DNA of 64,000 nucleotides, from the NCBI GenBank assembly GCA_904374805.1, contig CAJFEW010000008.1:1-64000 (forward strand), given 5' to 3'. Of the stretch, positions 51,329 to 60,777 are shown piece after piece. The translations under genes were made by a program, and so were the position numbers. A model generated the notes under the pieces. That model was given only the letters and a program-made list of their open reading frames with translations, was not told the origin of the DNA and ran no database searches. The stretch comes from an uncultured Neglectibacter sp. (GTDB lineage: Bacteria; Bacillota; Clostridia; Oscillospirales; Acutalibacteraceae). Every line of letters starts with the position of its first letter. Positions within the stretch are counted from its first letter, which is position 1.

Positions 51329-52663
51329 TCAAATATTCAGAACAGCCACGGCGATGTTGAAGTAAATAATCAAGCTCACCGCGTCTAGGATGGTGCTGAT
51401 CAGGGGGCTGGCCATGACAGTGGGGTCAAAGCCAAGGCGTTTGGCCAGCATGGGCATCAAACATCCCACTAAGTTTGCCACCAAAGCCACCACCAGAATG
51501 GTCAGGCAAACCACCAAGGCCACCATAATACTGACACGGTCAATGAGCATGAGCTTGGCAAAATTCACCACTGCCAAAGTGACGCCGCACAAAATAGCCG
51601 TGCCGCACTCCTTGAGCAAAATGCGGGGAATGTCTCGATAACGGATCTCCCCCAGGGAAAGGCTGCGGATAACCGTGGTGGAGGCTTGGCTGCCTGTGTT
51701 GCCGCCTGTGCTCATCAACATGGGGATGAAGCTGGAGAGCACTAAGTTGGCCGCCAAGGCCGCTTCAAAATGGGTGATGATGCTGCCGGTAAACGTGGCG
51801 GAAATCATCAAAAACAGCAGCCAAGGGGCGCGCTTCTTCCAGTTCTCAAAGACGGACACCTTCATGTAAGGCTTATCCGAAGGGGCCATAGCCGCCATAC
51901 GCTCCATATCCTCGGTGGCCTCTTCCTGCATAACGTCCATGGCGTCGTCAACGGTGACAATTCCAACAAGACGTTCCTCCGCATCCACCACAGGCACCGC
52001 CAAGAAGTCGTATTTGCTCAAAATACGGGCGGCTTCCTCCTGGTCTGTGTGGGTACGGACGAACTTCACGTTGGTCTCCATGATATTGCGCAGAATCTCC
52101 GTTTTTGGGGAGAGAAGGAGCTCCCGCACCGTGACAATACCCTCTAGCTTCCGGCGGCTGTCGGTGACATAACAGGTGTACACCGTTTCACTGTCCACCC
52201 CGGTGGCGCGAATATGGTCAAAAGCCTGCTCCACCGTCATGCTGCCCTTTAGGTCCACATATTCCATGGTCATCAGGCTGCCAGCGCTGTCCTTGGGGTA
52301 GTTGAGCACTTGATTGATCATCTTGCGGGTATCTTCGTCCACATGGCGGAGGATTTTCTTAACCACATTGGCAGGCATTTCCTCAATCAAGTCCACCGTG
52401 TCGTCCAAAAACATTTGGCTCATCACTTCGTCCAGCTCTTTATCGGTAAAGCCCTGGATCAAGACCTCCTGGGAATCCCCGTCCATATAGGCGAACGCCT
52501 CTGCCGCCAACTCTTTGGGAAACAGGCGAAATACCAGAGGTTTGCTCTGGTCCGGCAGTTCCTCCAGCAAAGCCGCCGCGTCCGCCGGGTTCATATCCTT
52601 CATGGCTGCGGCAATTTCCGAATACCGGCGCTGTTCCAAAAGCTCTAAGATTTTATCTTTCAT
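51329..52663 (-). CDS. mgtE: Magnesium transporter MgtE
   Basis: 444-residue Mg2+ channel. N-terminal MgtE-N helical domain (ELLEQRRYSEIAAAMKDMNPADAAALLEEL), a CBS pair around residues 135-255 that senses Mg2+ ('YVDLKGSMTVEQAFDHIR', 'YDFLAVPVVDAEERLVGIVTVDD'), a plug helix, and five membrane spans with 'PMLMSTGGNTGSQASTTVIR' lining the pore. AAGGAGG precedes the ATG. A long leader lies upstream. Confidence 0.96.
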   Translation of the reverse strand: MKDKILELLEQRRYSEIAAAMKDMNPADAAALLEELPDQSKPLVFRLFPKELAAEAFAYMDGDSQEVLIQGFTDKELDEVMSQMFLDDTVDLIEEMPANVVKKILRHVDEDTRKMINQVLNYPKDSAGSLMTMEYVDLKGSMTVEQAFDHIRATGVDSETVYTCYVTDSRRKLEGIVTVRELLLSPKTEILRNIMETNVKFVRTHTDQEEAARILSKYDFLAVPVVDAEERLVGIVTVDDAMDVMQEEATEDMERMAAMAPSDKPYMKVSVFENWKKRAPWLLFLMISATFTGSIITHFEAALAANLVLSSFIPMLMSTGGNTGSQASTTVIRSLSLGEIRYRDIPRILLKECGTAILCGVTLAVVNFAKLMLIDRVSIMVALVVCLTILVVALVANLVGCLMPMLAKRLGFDPTVMASPLISTILDAVSLIIYFNIAVAVLNI

Positions 52664-52940
52664 CGCGTGTGCCTCCTTATTCCATAAGTAAAGGAGGGTT
52701 TCTTACAACACAAAACCAAAGGCCCAGCTTGCGGTCCGCCCCAGAAAAAGCTCCCCTGCCGCTAAAAATTAAGGTTCTCGTAGAAAACGGCGCCAAAGGG
52801 ATTTGTCCTTCTGAAATCTGCAGACCCAGGAAGATGTTCCTTTCCCTCCCGGTTCTGTGCCGCTGCTACTTCGAGGAACGATCACTTTGCTCACCTCTGC
52901 TTGCATAGATGTGACAGCCTTCGCAACGCAAGACTGCCCG
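52664..52940 (-). promoter_or_regulatory. Long 5' leader of mgtE, possible regulatory RNA
   Basis: About 280 bases between the promoter (-10 at 52947-52952) and the mgtE start hold no gene; a short frame that begins on the -35 TTG itself is spurious. The leader is purine-rich with short helices such as CTTC/GAAG and AGCTT/AAGCT. Many Firmicutes mgtE genes carry an M-box (Mg2+) riboswitch, but the conserved M-box segments are not recognisable here. A clear terminator hairpin directly before mgtE is also missing. A divergent or translational switch remains possible. Confidence 0.45.
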
Positions 52941-52946
52941 TTTAAT

Positions 52947-52975
52947 AGAGTACCCGTTTCCCGGGAATTTGTCAA
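52947..52975 (-). promoter_or_regulatory. Promoter of mgtE
   Basis: Minus-strand TTGACA (52970-52975), 17-base spacer, TACTCT (52947-52952), directly after the ruvX terminator T-run. Confidence 0.75.
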
Positions 52976-53015
52976 GAAAAAACAAGCCGCGGAATGTTAA
53001 AATTCCGCGGCTTGT
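52976..53015 (-). terminator. Terminator of the pyrimidine-ruvX operon
   Basis: Perfect 14-bp stem ACAAGCCGCGGAAT/ATTCCGCGGCTTGT with a six-base loop, followed on the minus strand by six T residues. Confidence 0.92.
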
Positions 53016-53025
53016 ATCTTCCGGT

Positions 53026-53454
53026 TTACAGGCTCCTTTTGCGCAACCGGCGGGCGTCTAAATGGTTCTGCAAAATCACCGTTGCAGCCACCGCGTCCAC
53101 CACAGCCTTGCGGCGCTTCCCTCGGATGTTTGTCTCATTTAGGTACCCGTGGGCGGTGATGGTGGTGCCCCGCTCGTCTACAAACTCCACAGGCAGGCCG
53201 GTAGCGGCTTCTAAGAGGGCGCCGATTTCCCGGGCGTTTTGGGCGCTCTCCCCTTCCGTGCCGTCCATATTCCGAGGTAAACCTACCGCCAAAAGCTCCG
53301 CCCGATTCTCCCGGGCCAATGCTGTCAGACGTTCTACCAAACGCTCTCGGTTGTGCTCCTGCACCACGGTCAGCGGCGAGGCCAACAGCTCTCCCCTGTC
53401 GCAAATGGCAACGCCGGTGCGAGCCTTGCCTAAATCAATCCCAAGGATAATCAT
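53026..53454 (-). CDS. ruvX: RuvX/YqgF, pre-16S rRNA nuclease / Holliday junction resolvase-like
   Basis: 142-residue RNase H-fold nuclease. Catalytic Asp in 'GIDLGKARTGVA', Glu in 'EFVDERGTT' and the last Asp in 'AVVDAVAAT'. YqgF is thought to act mainly in 16S rRNA maturation. Its ATG overlaps the stop of the upstream phosphatase gene (ATGA), so it is the last gene of the pyrimidine operon. Confidence 0.94.
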   Translation of the reverse strand: MIILGIDLGKARTGVAICDRGELLASPLTVVQEHNRERLVERLTALARENRAELLAVGLPRNMDGTEGESAQNAREIGALLEAATGLPVEFVDERGTTITAHGYLNETNIRGKRRKAVVDAVAATVILQNHLDARRLRKRSL

Positions 53455-54110
53455 AGAGCCTCCGTATGGAAAGAGTACTGCATAGGGGCCTTTTGCAGCT
53501 CAACCGGCAGATGGGACATGTCGTTGACGGATTTCCACCGGTAAACACCGTCTTCTACCTCTAAGATGCTGACACTGGTGTTTCCAAAGACGGCGCTTTG
53601 CCGCAGGCCCTGGATGGAGCCAAACTGAACCCGGGCGTACAGATTTTTAATAAACCCGCCATGAGTGGTAATCGCCACGGTTTTTCCCAGATTATCTTCT
53701 GTAATGCGAGCGATGGTCTCCCCCACCCGATGGTAGACCTGGGCCATGGTCTCCCCGCCGGGGAAAACGCACAGGTCCGGGGCGTGGTCCCAGTTGGCGG
53801 CAAGCTGGGGATACTCCTGTCCAATCTGAGACAGGAGCTTGTTTTCCATTTCCCCTACGTCAATTTCCAAGAGGCCCTCATCCTTATGGATGGGCAGACC
53901 GTGAAACTTGTTCACCGCCTCCGCCGTGCGGTAGGCGCGCACAAGGGGGCTGGAGTAGATGGCGTCCAAATGTTCGTTGCGAAAGCGCAGGGAAAGCAAA
54001 TCCAGCTGCTTCTCCCCTTGCTCGTTGACAGGCCCATCGAACCGGCCCTGGAAGCGGCCACCGGCGTTTCCTGCCGACTGACAGTGGCGGATGATGTACA
54101 AGGTGGTCAC
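53451..54110 (-). CDS. Histidine phosphatase family protein
   Basis: 219-residue phosphoglycerate-mutase-like phosphatase. 'LYIIRHCQSAGN' is the RHG-type motif, here RHC, as in some members; the second His lies in 'TTHGGF'. 'IYSSPLVRAYRTAEAV' and 'FPGGETMAQV' complete the pattern. I place the start at the GTG whose bases overlap the pyrD stop (GTGA); another GTG one codon earlier is possible. Substrate unknown. Confidence 0.87.
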   Translation of the reverse strand: MTTLYIIRHCQSAGNAGGRFQGRFDGPVNEQGEKQLDLLSLRFRNEHLDAIYSSPLVRAYRTAEAVNKFHGLPIHKDEGLLEIDVGEMENKLLSQIGQEYPQLAANWDHAPDLCVFPGGETMAQVYHRVGETIARITEDNLGKTVAITTHGGFIKNLYARVQFGSIQGLRQSAVFGNTSVSILEVEDGVYRWKSVNDMSHLPVELQKAPMQYSFHTEAL

Positions 54111-55018
54111 CACGGGCGAACACCCCCTGTCAATTCCGACAGATTCCGGATGCCGTTTTCGTCCATATAGCGGGACAAGCCCTCTGCAATCTTGAGAGGA
54201 GCGTAGGGATCGGTGAACAGCACCGTGCCAATCTGCAGGGCAGTAGCCCCAGCCAAGAGCATTTCCACGGCGTCCTGCCAGGTGGAGATGCCCCCCAGGC
54301 CCACAATGGGGATCTTCACCTTCTGGCTGGCCTGCCACACCATCCGCAAGGCCACGGGCAGCACTGCCGGGCCGGACAAGCCGCCGGTGTTATTGCGGAT
54401 GATGGGCCGCCGGGTGCGGATGTCAATGCGCATGCCGGTGAGGGTGTTGATCATGGAGAGGGCGTCGGCGCCGGCGCTCTCCGCGGCCACGGCCATCTCA
54501 GAGATGTCTGTCACATTGGGGGAGAGCTTCACCATAAGGGGCTTTTTGCAATGCTTGCGCACCTCGGAGGTGATGCCGTACACGCCCTCTGTGGTGGTGC
54601 CAAACTGGACGCCTCCCTGCTTCACATTGGGGCAGGAGATGTTCAGTTCCACCATGTCCACGCAGGTGTCGTTTAATTTCTCCACGGTGGCACAGTAGTC
54701 CTCCGGGGCGTTGCCCGCCACATTGGCGATGATTTTGGCGCCCTGCTCAGCGAGCCAGGGCAGGTCGTGTTCAATGAAGTGGTCCACGCCGGGGTTTTGC
54801 AAGCCTACGGCGTTGAGCATGCCGCCGGGAGTTTCCGTCACACGGGGCGGCGGGTTGCCGGGACGCTCCTTGATGGTGATGCCCTTACAGGAGATCCCCC
54901 CCAAAGCGGACAGGGGGTAAAATTCGTTGTACTCGTGGCCAAAGCCAAAGGTGCCTGAGGCGGCGATGAGAGGATTGGAAAACTCCACGCCGGCTACATT
55001 TACGCGCAAATCTGCCAT
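54107..55018 (-). CDS. pyrD: Dihydroorotate dehydrogenase B, catalytic subunit
   Basis: FMN-containing class 1B dihydroorotate dehydrogenase, 303 residues, working with PyrK to use NAD+. Base cysteine in 'NISCPNV' (the class 1 signature). FMN-binding 'GIVGLGGIST'-like sequence is present as 'IPIVGLGGISTWQDAVEMLLAGA'. AAGGAGG precedes the ATG. It is 13 bases after pyrK. Confidence 0.95.
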   Translation of the reverse strand: MADLRVNVAGVEFSNPLIAASGTFGFGHEYNEFYPLSALGGISCKGITIKERPGNPPPRVTETPGGMLNAVGLQNPGVDHFIEHDLPWLAEQGAKIIANVAGNAPEDYCATVEKLNDTCVDMVELNISCPNVKQGGVQFGTTTEGVYGITSEVRKHCKKPLMVKLSPNVTDISEMAVAAESAGADALSMINTLTGMRIDIRTRRPIIRNNTGGLSGPAVLPVALRMVWQASQKVKIPIVGLGGISTWQDAVEMLLAGATALQIGTVLFTDPYAPLKIAEGLSRYMDENGIRNLSELTGGVRPW

Positions 55019-55031
55019 GGTTCTCCCTCCT

Positions 55032-55790
55032 TTACCACACCACCCGGTGAGATTCGAACACCGGGCCGTCTTTGCACACATGGCCAAAATACGGGGTGCC
55101 GTCCTCTTTGTTAAGGGCTACGGCGCAGCCCAGGCAGGCCCCGATCCCGCAGGCCATGCGCTCTTCCAAGGAGACATAGCAGGGCACACCCCGCTGCTCG
55201 GCCAGGGCTTTTACTGCTTTGAGCATGGGGGCCGGGCCGCAGGCCATGACGCAATCGAAGTCCTGGCCTTGGCACAGGTCCGTAACAAGGCCGTGGTGGC
55301 CGTAGGAGCCGTCGTCGGTGGCAATGAAAGTTTTGGCGCCAGCGGCTTGGAAATCCTCTTCCAGAATCACCGCGTCCTTGTTGCGGAAACCCAGCACCGC
55401 GATGGACTTCTCCCCCAACTGGGCAGCTACGCCCAACAGGGGCGGCACGCCGATGCCGCCGCCCACCAACAAGGTGCGCTTGCTCTTGTCCACAGGGAAA
55501 CCATTGCCCAGGGGGGCTAAAATCTCGATGGTGCAGCCGGGCTGGAACTGGGCCAGCTCCGCGGTGCCCTGGCCCCGGATTTGGAACACAAAGCGCAGGG
55601 TGCCGGCGGTTTTGTCAATGCCGCAGATGGAGATGGGCCGGCGCAAGGTGTGGCCGGGCACCAAGATCTGGGCAAACTGACCGGGCTGTGCCGCAGCCGC
55701 CAAGGCGGAGGCCTCCAGCACAAAGTCGAATACGTCACCAGTGAGCTGCCGGGCAGAGAGCAGCTTGCAGGGCTTGGAATCGTATTTCAT
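55032..55790 (-). CDS. pyrK: Dihydroorotate dehydrogenase electron-transfer subunit
   Basis: FAD and 2Fe-2S subunit of the PyrDK complex, 252 residues. FAD motif 'RRPISICG' and NAD-binding 'LLVGGGIGVPPLLG'. The C-terminal cysteines 'CGIGACLGCAV...HVCKDGPVF' hold the 2Fe-2S cluster. It lies between pyrF and pyrD in the usual clostridial order. Confidence 0.95.
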   Translation of the reverse strand: MKYDSKPCKLLSARQLTGDVFDFVLEASALAAAAQPGQFAQILVPGHTLRRPISICGIDKTAGTLRFVFQIRGQGTAELAQFQPGCTIEILAPLGNGFPVDKSKRTLLVGGGIGVPPLLGVAAQLGEKSIAVLGFRNKDAVILEEDFQAAGAKTFIATDDGSYGHHGLVTDLCQGQDFDCVMACGPAPMLKAVKALAEQRGVPCYVSLEERMACGIGACLGCAVALNKEDGTPYFGHVCKDGPVFESHRVVW

Positions 55791-55805
55791 GGTCTTTCTC
55801 CTTCC

Positions 55806-56741
55806 TTAGGGCAGCTTGCTCTGGCCGATGCGGCCCACGATCTCGTCCCGCATGCGGATGGCTTCCCGGCGGGCAGCGGCGGCGTAGTCCTGGCCATCCA
55901 CGCCCTCTTTCTGCCAGGCGCACATAATGCCCCGGGAGGAGTTGACGATGGCGCCCAGACCGTTCTCGTCAAAGCCGGGAGCCACGTCGTCGGCAGCGCC
56001 GCCCTGGGCGCCGTAGCCGGGCACCAGGAAGAAGGTGTGGGGCATGGCGGCCCGCAGCTCCTCCAGCTGGGCAGGATAGGTGGCGCCCACCACAGCACCT
56101 ACGCCGGAGTAGCCGTACTTGCCGGGGAGTTTCTCGCCCCAGCTCTCGCACATGGCGCCCATGGCCCGGTAGACGGTGTCGCCATTGGCCAGGGGCTTGT
56201 CCTGGAGCTCACCGGAGGAGGGGTTGGAGGTCTTCACCAGCACAAAGATGCCCTTATCCTCTTTCCCGCACACGTCCAGCAAAGGCTGAATGCCGTCGGT
56301 GCCCAGGTAACCGTTGACCGTGAGGGCATCCGCACCGAAAGGCTGGAAGGTCTCCTCTTCCACGGTGGTGGAGCCCAGGTGGGCGGCGGCGTAGGCGGTC
56401 ATGGTGGCGCCGATATCGTTGCGCTTGCCGTCGGTGATGACGAACATGCCTTTGCTCTGGGCGTAGGCGATGGTCTCCGTGAGAGCCTTTACACCCTGCC
56501 AGCCGTACATCTCATAGTAGGCGGCCTGGGGCTTGACGGCAGGGACAATGTCGCACAAAGCGTCGATCAGGCCCTTGTTAAACTGGAGCAGGGCGTCTGC
56601 CGCCCCCTCCAGGGTCTTGCCGTACTTCTCATAGCTGGCATTCCGAATGTGCTCCGGAATGTAGCTGAGCTTGGGATCCAAGCCAGCCACTGTGGGGTTT
56701 TGTTTTTCCACAATCTTTTCAATCAGCTTATCCATGGACAT
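55806..56741 (-). CDS. pyrF: Orotidine 5'-phosphate decarboxylase, type 2
   Basis: 311-residue PyrF of the longer (type 2) group. Active-site segment 'FVITDGKRNDIGATM' with the Lys-Asp array, and phosphate loop 'LVPGYGAQGG'. It makes UMP. The start ATG is 8 bases after GGAGAG. It follows pyrC by 57 bases. Confidence 0.95.
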   Translation of the reverse strand: MSMDKLIEKIVEKQNPTVAGLDPKLSYIPEHIRNASYEKYGKTLEGAADALLQFNKGLIDALCDIVPAVKPQAAYYEMYGWQGVKALTETIAYAQSKGMFVITDGKRNDIGATMTAYAAAHLGSTTVEEETFQPFGADALTVNGYLGTDGIQPLLDVCGKEDKGIFVLVKTSNPSSGELQDKPLANGDTVYRAMGAMCESWGEKLPGKYGYSGVGAVVGATYPAQLEELRAAMPHTFFLVPGYGAQGGAADDVAPGFDENGLGAIVNSSRGIMCAWQKEGVDGQDYAAAARREAIRMRDEIVGRIGQSKLP

Positions 56742-56798
56742 GAATCATTCTCTCCCTTATACGTATTTCCAGGGGGATCTCCCCTTTTCGTCAACTTT

Positions 56799-58067
56799 TT
56801 AGCAGCGGGCATCGTAGACTACACGGCCCCGGAAGATGGTCAGCACCACCTTGCCCTTGAGTTTCCTTCCCTTGAAGGGGGTGTTCTTGCTCTTGCCGTG
56901 GAGCTTTTCCGGATCCACCACCCACTCTTTCTCTGGATCGAATAAGACCACGTCGGCATTGGTCCCCTCCCGCAAAGTACCCCCAGGAATACCCAAAATC
57001 CGGGCGGGGTTGACACTCATTTTCTCCAGGATTTCAGACAGGGACAACTTTCCCTGCAAGGCCGTGAGGGTGGCGGCCAAAGAGGTCTCCATACCGATGG
57101 AGCCGTTGGGGGCTTTGAAGAAGTCCGCCTTCTCCTCCGGAGAGTGCGGGGCGTGGTCCGTGGCAATGGCGTCCAGAGTGCCATCCAGCAAACCTTCGAT
57201 GAGGGCCAACCGGTCCTCCTCCGTGCGCAGGGGCGGGTTCATCCGGTAGTCCGCGTCTTGGGATTCCAGAGCCTGGTCTGTCAGCAGCAGGTAGTGGGGA
57301 CAGGTCTCCGCGGTGACGCGCACGCCCCGCGCCTTGGCGTCCCGAATCAGTTCCACAGAGCCCTTGGTGCTCACATGGCAGATGTGAATGGGCGCGCCGA
57401 GAGAGGCCGCCGCGGCGATCTCCCGGGCAGTGCCGCAGTCCTCGGCGGCGGCAGGAATACCGGGCACCCCCAGTTTGCGGGAAACTTCTCCCTCGTGCAT
57501 CAGGCCTCTGGCAGCCAAATACAGGTCCTCACAGTGAGCAGTGACTACCAGCCCCAAACCAGGGGCCTGCTCCAAAGCTTCCAGCAGCCGACGGGTGTTG
57601 ACCACCGGCCTGCCGTCGTCGCTGAGGGCGATGGCGCCCGCCTCTTTCAGAGCTTTCCAATCCGTCCGCTCCTCCCCCTGCAGGTCTTTGGTGACGCAGG
57701 CAGCGGTGTACACGGCGGCATCGGCAGTTTGAGCTCGCTCCAACAGATCCCGAACCGTTTCCGGGGAATCCATGGCAGGCTTGGTGTTGGGCATAGCCAA
57801 CAAGCTGGTAACACCTCCTGCAGCCGCAGCCCGGCAGCCAGAGTACAGGTCTTCCTTGTAGGTCAAACCTGGATCCCGGAGATGGACGTGCATGTCCACC
57901 AGGCCGGGCGCCGCCACCAGGCCTGTGCCATCGATCACTTCTGCCCCCTCCGCAGAAAGGTGCAGCCCCCGCCGGGCCACCTTTCCGTCCTCCAGAAGCA
58001 GGTCGCAGGTTTCCTCCACCTCTTGAGAGGGGTCAATCAGTCGAACATTCCGCAGCAGCAGCCGCAT
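56799..58067 (-). CDS. pyrC: Dihydroorotase
   Basis: 422-residue type I dihydroorotase. Metal motif 'DMHVHLRDPG', further His in 'VTAHCEDL' and 'IHICHVSTKGS', and catalytic Asp in 'IATDHAPHS'. Normal length. The ATG is 7 bases after AAAGGAG; the gene is 16 bases after the YdcF-like gene. Confidence 0.95.
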   Translation of the reverse strand: MRLLLRNVRLIDPSQEVEETCDLLLEDGKVARRGLHLSAEGAEVIDGTGLVAAPGLVDMHVHLRDPGLTYKEDLYSGCRAAAAGGVTSLLAMPNTKPAMDSPETVRDLLERAQTADAAVYTAACVTKDLQGEERTDWKALKEAGAIALSDDGRPVVNTRRLLEALEQAPGLGLVVTAHCEDLYLAARGLMHEGEVSRKLGVPGIPAAAEDCGTAREIAAAASLGAPIHICHVSTKGSVELIRDAKARGVRVTAETCPHYLLLTDQALESQDADYRMNPPLRTEEDRLALIEGLLDGTLDAIATDHAPHSPEEKADFFKAPNGSIGMETSLAATLTALQGKLSLSEILEKMSVNPARILGIPGGTLREGTNADVVLFDPEKEWVVDPEKLHGKSKNTPFKGRKLKGKVVLTIFRGRVVYDARC

Positions 58068-58083
58068 ACCATCGCTCCTTTCC

Positions 58084-58854
58084 TCATGCCAGCACCAGCC
58101 GCTCCACCTGCCACTTGGTCAGGGATAGCAGCTCTCTTCCATAATATTCCGGGAACAGCAGAGGATCGGTGGCAGCCACCAAGCCGTATGGGGTGAACCC
58201 AGCCGCCTTTGCCAGCTGGGTGGCCCGATACATGTGAAACCCCTGGGTGACAAGGACCACCTGGTCCCCCAGGTTCTGCTCCTCTGCGATCTCCTTGGCA
58301 AAAAGCAAGTTCTCCCGGGTGTTGCGCGATCGATCCTCCACAAAGATGCGCTCCCGGTCGATCCCCCTGCTTTCCAACACGTTTTTCTGGGTGGCTGCTT
58401 CCGGACAGGGCTCATCGCTGCCCTGCCCTCCCGTAACAATACAAGGGGCCTCTGGATTTTCCTCCAAATACTCCCACGCCTTCTCCACGCGATTGGCCAG
58501 GCTGACACTCATCTGTTCCTCTCCGTACACCCGAGCGCCCAGCACCACCACCGGGAGATTTTCCGGAGGTGTGGACAGAGCGGCGGAAAACAACAGCGCC
58601 GACAGATAGGACGCCCAGAGAAGGCCCATACAGTAAAAAGATACAACCAGGCGGGCAATTCCCTTCTTCCAGCCTCCCTGCCGGGAAAACCTGCCAAAGA
58701 AAAGGAGCAAAGCCAAACCCAAAAGGCAGACGCATTCGCCAAAAACCGCCCCCAGGCCAAAGCCGCCCCGCAGCACAGGCAGCAGGAAAAACACCAATCC
58801 CATGCAGCAGAGGAGGATCCCTCCAATCCGCAGGAACGTGAGAAACCTTTTCAT
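58084..58854 (-). CDS. YdcF (DUF218) family membrane protein
   Basis: 256 residues: three hydrophobic N-terminal segments, then a DUF218 domain with 'PVVVLGARVYGEEQMS', 'PCIVTGGQGSDEP', 'IFVEDRSRNTRENLLFAKE' and 'VVLVTQGFHMYRA'. DUF218 proteins such as SanA and YdcF relate to envelope functions or bind nucleotides; the role is unknown. The ATG follows AAGGA. It heads the pyrimidine operon by position, but the link may be only transcriptional. Confidence 0.86.
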   Translation of the reverse strand: MKRFLTFLRIGGILLCCMGLVFFLLPVLRGGFGLGAVFGECVCLLGLALLLFFGRFSRQGGWKKGIARLVVSFYCMGLLWASYLSALLFSAALSTPPENLPVVVLGARVYGEEQMSVSLANRVEKAWEYLEENPEAPCIVTGGQGSDEPCPEAATQKNVLESRGIDRERIFVEDRSRNTRENLLFAKEIAEEQNLGDQVVLVTQGFHMYRATQLAKAAGFTPYGLVAATDPLLFPEYYGRELLSLTKWQVERLVLA

Positions 58855-58937
58855 GTTCCATTCCTTCTTTTCACAATCTCCCAAGTGAGCTTATTATACA
58901 CCAGAGACTCCGGAGACGCAAGCCGCCAAAACAGACA

Positions 58938-58973
58938 GGAAAAAGGGGCTGCCGCTTTTCGCAGCAACCCCTT
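58938..58973 (-). terminator. Terminator of the hydrogenase operon
   Basis: On the minus strand an AAGGGG/CCCCTT base with an inner CTGC/GCAG helix and a bulge, followed by TTTTTCC. It lies about 50 bases after the hydA stop. Confidence 0.75.
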
Positions 58974-59023
58974 CTTTCAACATTTTCTTTCCAAAGATTC
59001 AGCAAACGCGCAGCCGTGCGTCC

Positions 59024-60760
59024 TTAATACCCCCGCTTGACGTAAGAGGTATGGAGAATCTCGTGAGCCTTATGGCTGCCGGGTTCACCCAAAAATTCCT
59101 CGTAGCACTTCTGCAGAACCGGGTTCAAATGGCTCTTGCGCAGAGGCATATTCTTGTCCTGATCGTACAGGGCCTGGGCGCGCAGCTTCTTGATGTCGTA
59201 GAAGCTGTGGTTCACAGAGCTCTGAATGGGCTGGCCGCCGCCGTTGACACAGCCTCCCGGGCAGCACATGACTTCAATGAACTGGTAGTCAGCCTCGCCG
59301 GAGCGGACCTTCTTCAGCAGGGCGTCCGCGTTGGACAGACCGCTGACCACAGCCACCTTCACATCCATGCCGGCCACTTTGTACACGGCCTCTTTGAAGC
59401 CCTCGGTGCCGCGGATTTCCGTGTACTCGATGTTGTCCTGGCTCTCGCCGGTGAGCAGATCGGCAGCCGTACGAAGAGCTGCTTCCATCACACCGCCGGT
59501 AGCGCCGAAGATAACTGCTGCGCCGGTGGACACGCCCATGGCGTCGTCGAATTTCTCCTCGGGCAGCCGCACAAAGTTCAGCTGCGCCTTTTTGATCATA
59601 CGGGCCAGCTCCCGGGTGGTGATGCTGATGTCCACGTCGGGCAGACCGGCTGCGTTTTCGTCATCCCGGTTGATCTCAAACTTCTTAGCGGTGCAGGGCA
59701 TGACGGAGACAGACACGATGTTATTGGGATCGATGCCTTCCTTCTGCGCATACCAGGTCTTGATCAAAGCGCCTGCCATGTTCTGGGGGGACTTGCAGGT
59801 GGACAGGTTGTCCAGCAAATCGGGGTAATAGTGCTCACAGAATTTGACCCAGCCAGGAGAGCAGGAGGTGATCATGGGCAGCTTGCCGCCGTTCTTCACA
59901 CGGTCGATAAACTCGCTGGCCTCCTCCATAATGGTCATATCGGCGCCGAAGTCAGTGTCGAACACCTTGTCAAAGCCCAGACGGCGCAGTGCGGCAACCA
60001 TCTTGCCCTCCACATTGGTGCCGATGGGCAGCCCAAACTCTTCGCCCAGCGCAGCACGCACGGCGGGAGCAGTCTGCACAATGACCACCTTGTCGGGATC
60101 GTTGATGGCGTCGATGACCTCCTGGGTGTTGTCCTTCTCGGTGAGAGCGCCGGTGGGGCAGCTGACGATACACTGACCGCAGGCCACACAAGCCACATTG
60201 CTCAAGGGCTGCTCAAAGGCGCAGCCGATCTCCGTGTCAAAGCCACGGTTATTGGCGCCGATGACAGACACATGCTGATTCTGGCAGGCAGCCACGCAGC
60301 GGCGGCACAACACACACTTGGCATTGTTGCGCTCCAAATACAGGGTGGAGTAGTCCTTCTTACCAGCGGGGACTTCACCCTCATACCGGTTTTCCTCTTC
60401 GATGCCCATGTCGTTGCACAGCTTCTGGAACTCACAGTTGCCGCTGCGCTCGCAGGACAGACATTTCTTATCGTGCACAGACAGAAGGAGCTCCAGGGTC
60501 ATCCGGCGGGACTCTTGGACCTTCGGGCTGTTGGTGAACACCTCCATGCCATCGTTGACGGGATACACACAGGCGGCCACCAGAGACTTTGCACCCTTCA
60601 CTTCCACCATACACATACGGCAGGCGCCGATCTGGTTGATATCTTTCAGGTAGCAAAGGGTGGGGATATCGATACCGGCGACGCTCGCGGCTTCCAAAAT
60701 AGTGGAATTGGCGGGCACTTCATAGGATACGCCGTTGATCTTCACATTGACCTGTTCCAT
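59024..60760 (-). CDS. hydA: NADH-dependent [FeFe] hydrogenase, catalytic subunit (group A HydA)
   Basis: 578 residues, full length. N-terminal 2Fe-2S ferredoxin domain (Cys36/47/50/64), the His/Cys cluster around 96-115, two 4Fe-4S sites (149-159 and 191-201), then the H domain. H-cluster motifs: TSCSPGW (298-304), MPCTAKK (354-360) and CCPGGC (499-504). Partners with HydB and HydC, coupling NADH and probably ferredoxin to H2 (electron-bifurcating type); direction not deducible. It lies 17 bases after hydB. Confidence 0.95.
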   Translation of the reverse strand: MEQVNVKINGVSYEVPANSTILEAASVAGIDIPTLCYLKDINQIGACRMCMVEVKGAKSLVAACVYPVNDGMEVFTNSPKVQESRRMTLELLLSVHDKKCLSCERSGNCEFQKLCNDMGIEEENRYEGEVPAGKKDYSTLYLERNNAKCVLCRRCVAACQNQHVSVIGANNRGFDTEIGCAFEQPLSNVACVACGQCIVSCPTGALTEKDNTQEVIDAINDPDKVVIVQTAPAVRAALGEEFGLPIGTNVEGKMVAALRRLGFDKVFDTDFGADMTIMEEASEFIDRVKNGGKLPMITSCSPGWVKFCEHYYPDLLDNLSTCKSPQNMAGALIKTWYAQKEGIDPNNIVSVSVMPCTAKKFEINRDDENAAGLPDVDISITTRELARMIKKAQLNFVRLPEEKFDDAMGVSTGAAVIFGATGGVMEAALRTAADLLTGESQDNIEYTEIRGTEGFKEAVYKVAGMDVKVAVVSGLSNADALLKKVRSGEADYQFIEVMCCPGGCVNGGGQPIQSSVNHSFYDIKKLRAQALYDQDKNMPLRKSHLNPVLQKCYEEFLGEPGSHKAHEILHTSYVKRGY

Positions 60761-60777
60761 GTTCGCACACTCCTCTC

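Noticed and set aside
52769..52975. 68-codon minus-strand frame in the mgtE leader
   Set aside because: Its start codon is the TTG of the -35 box, so it could not be translated from that promoter.
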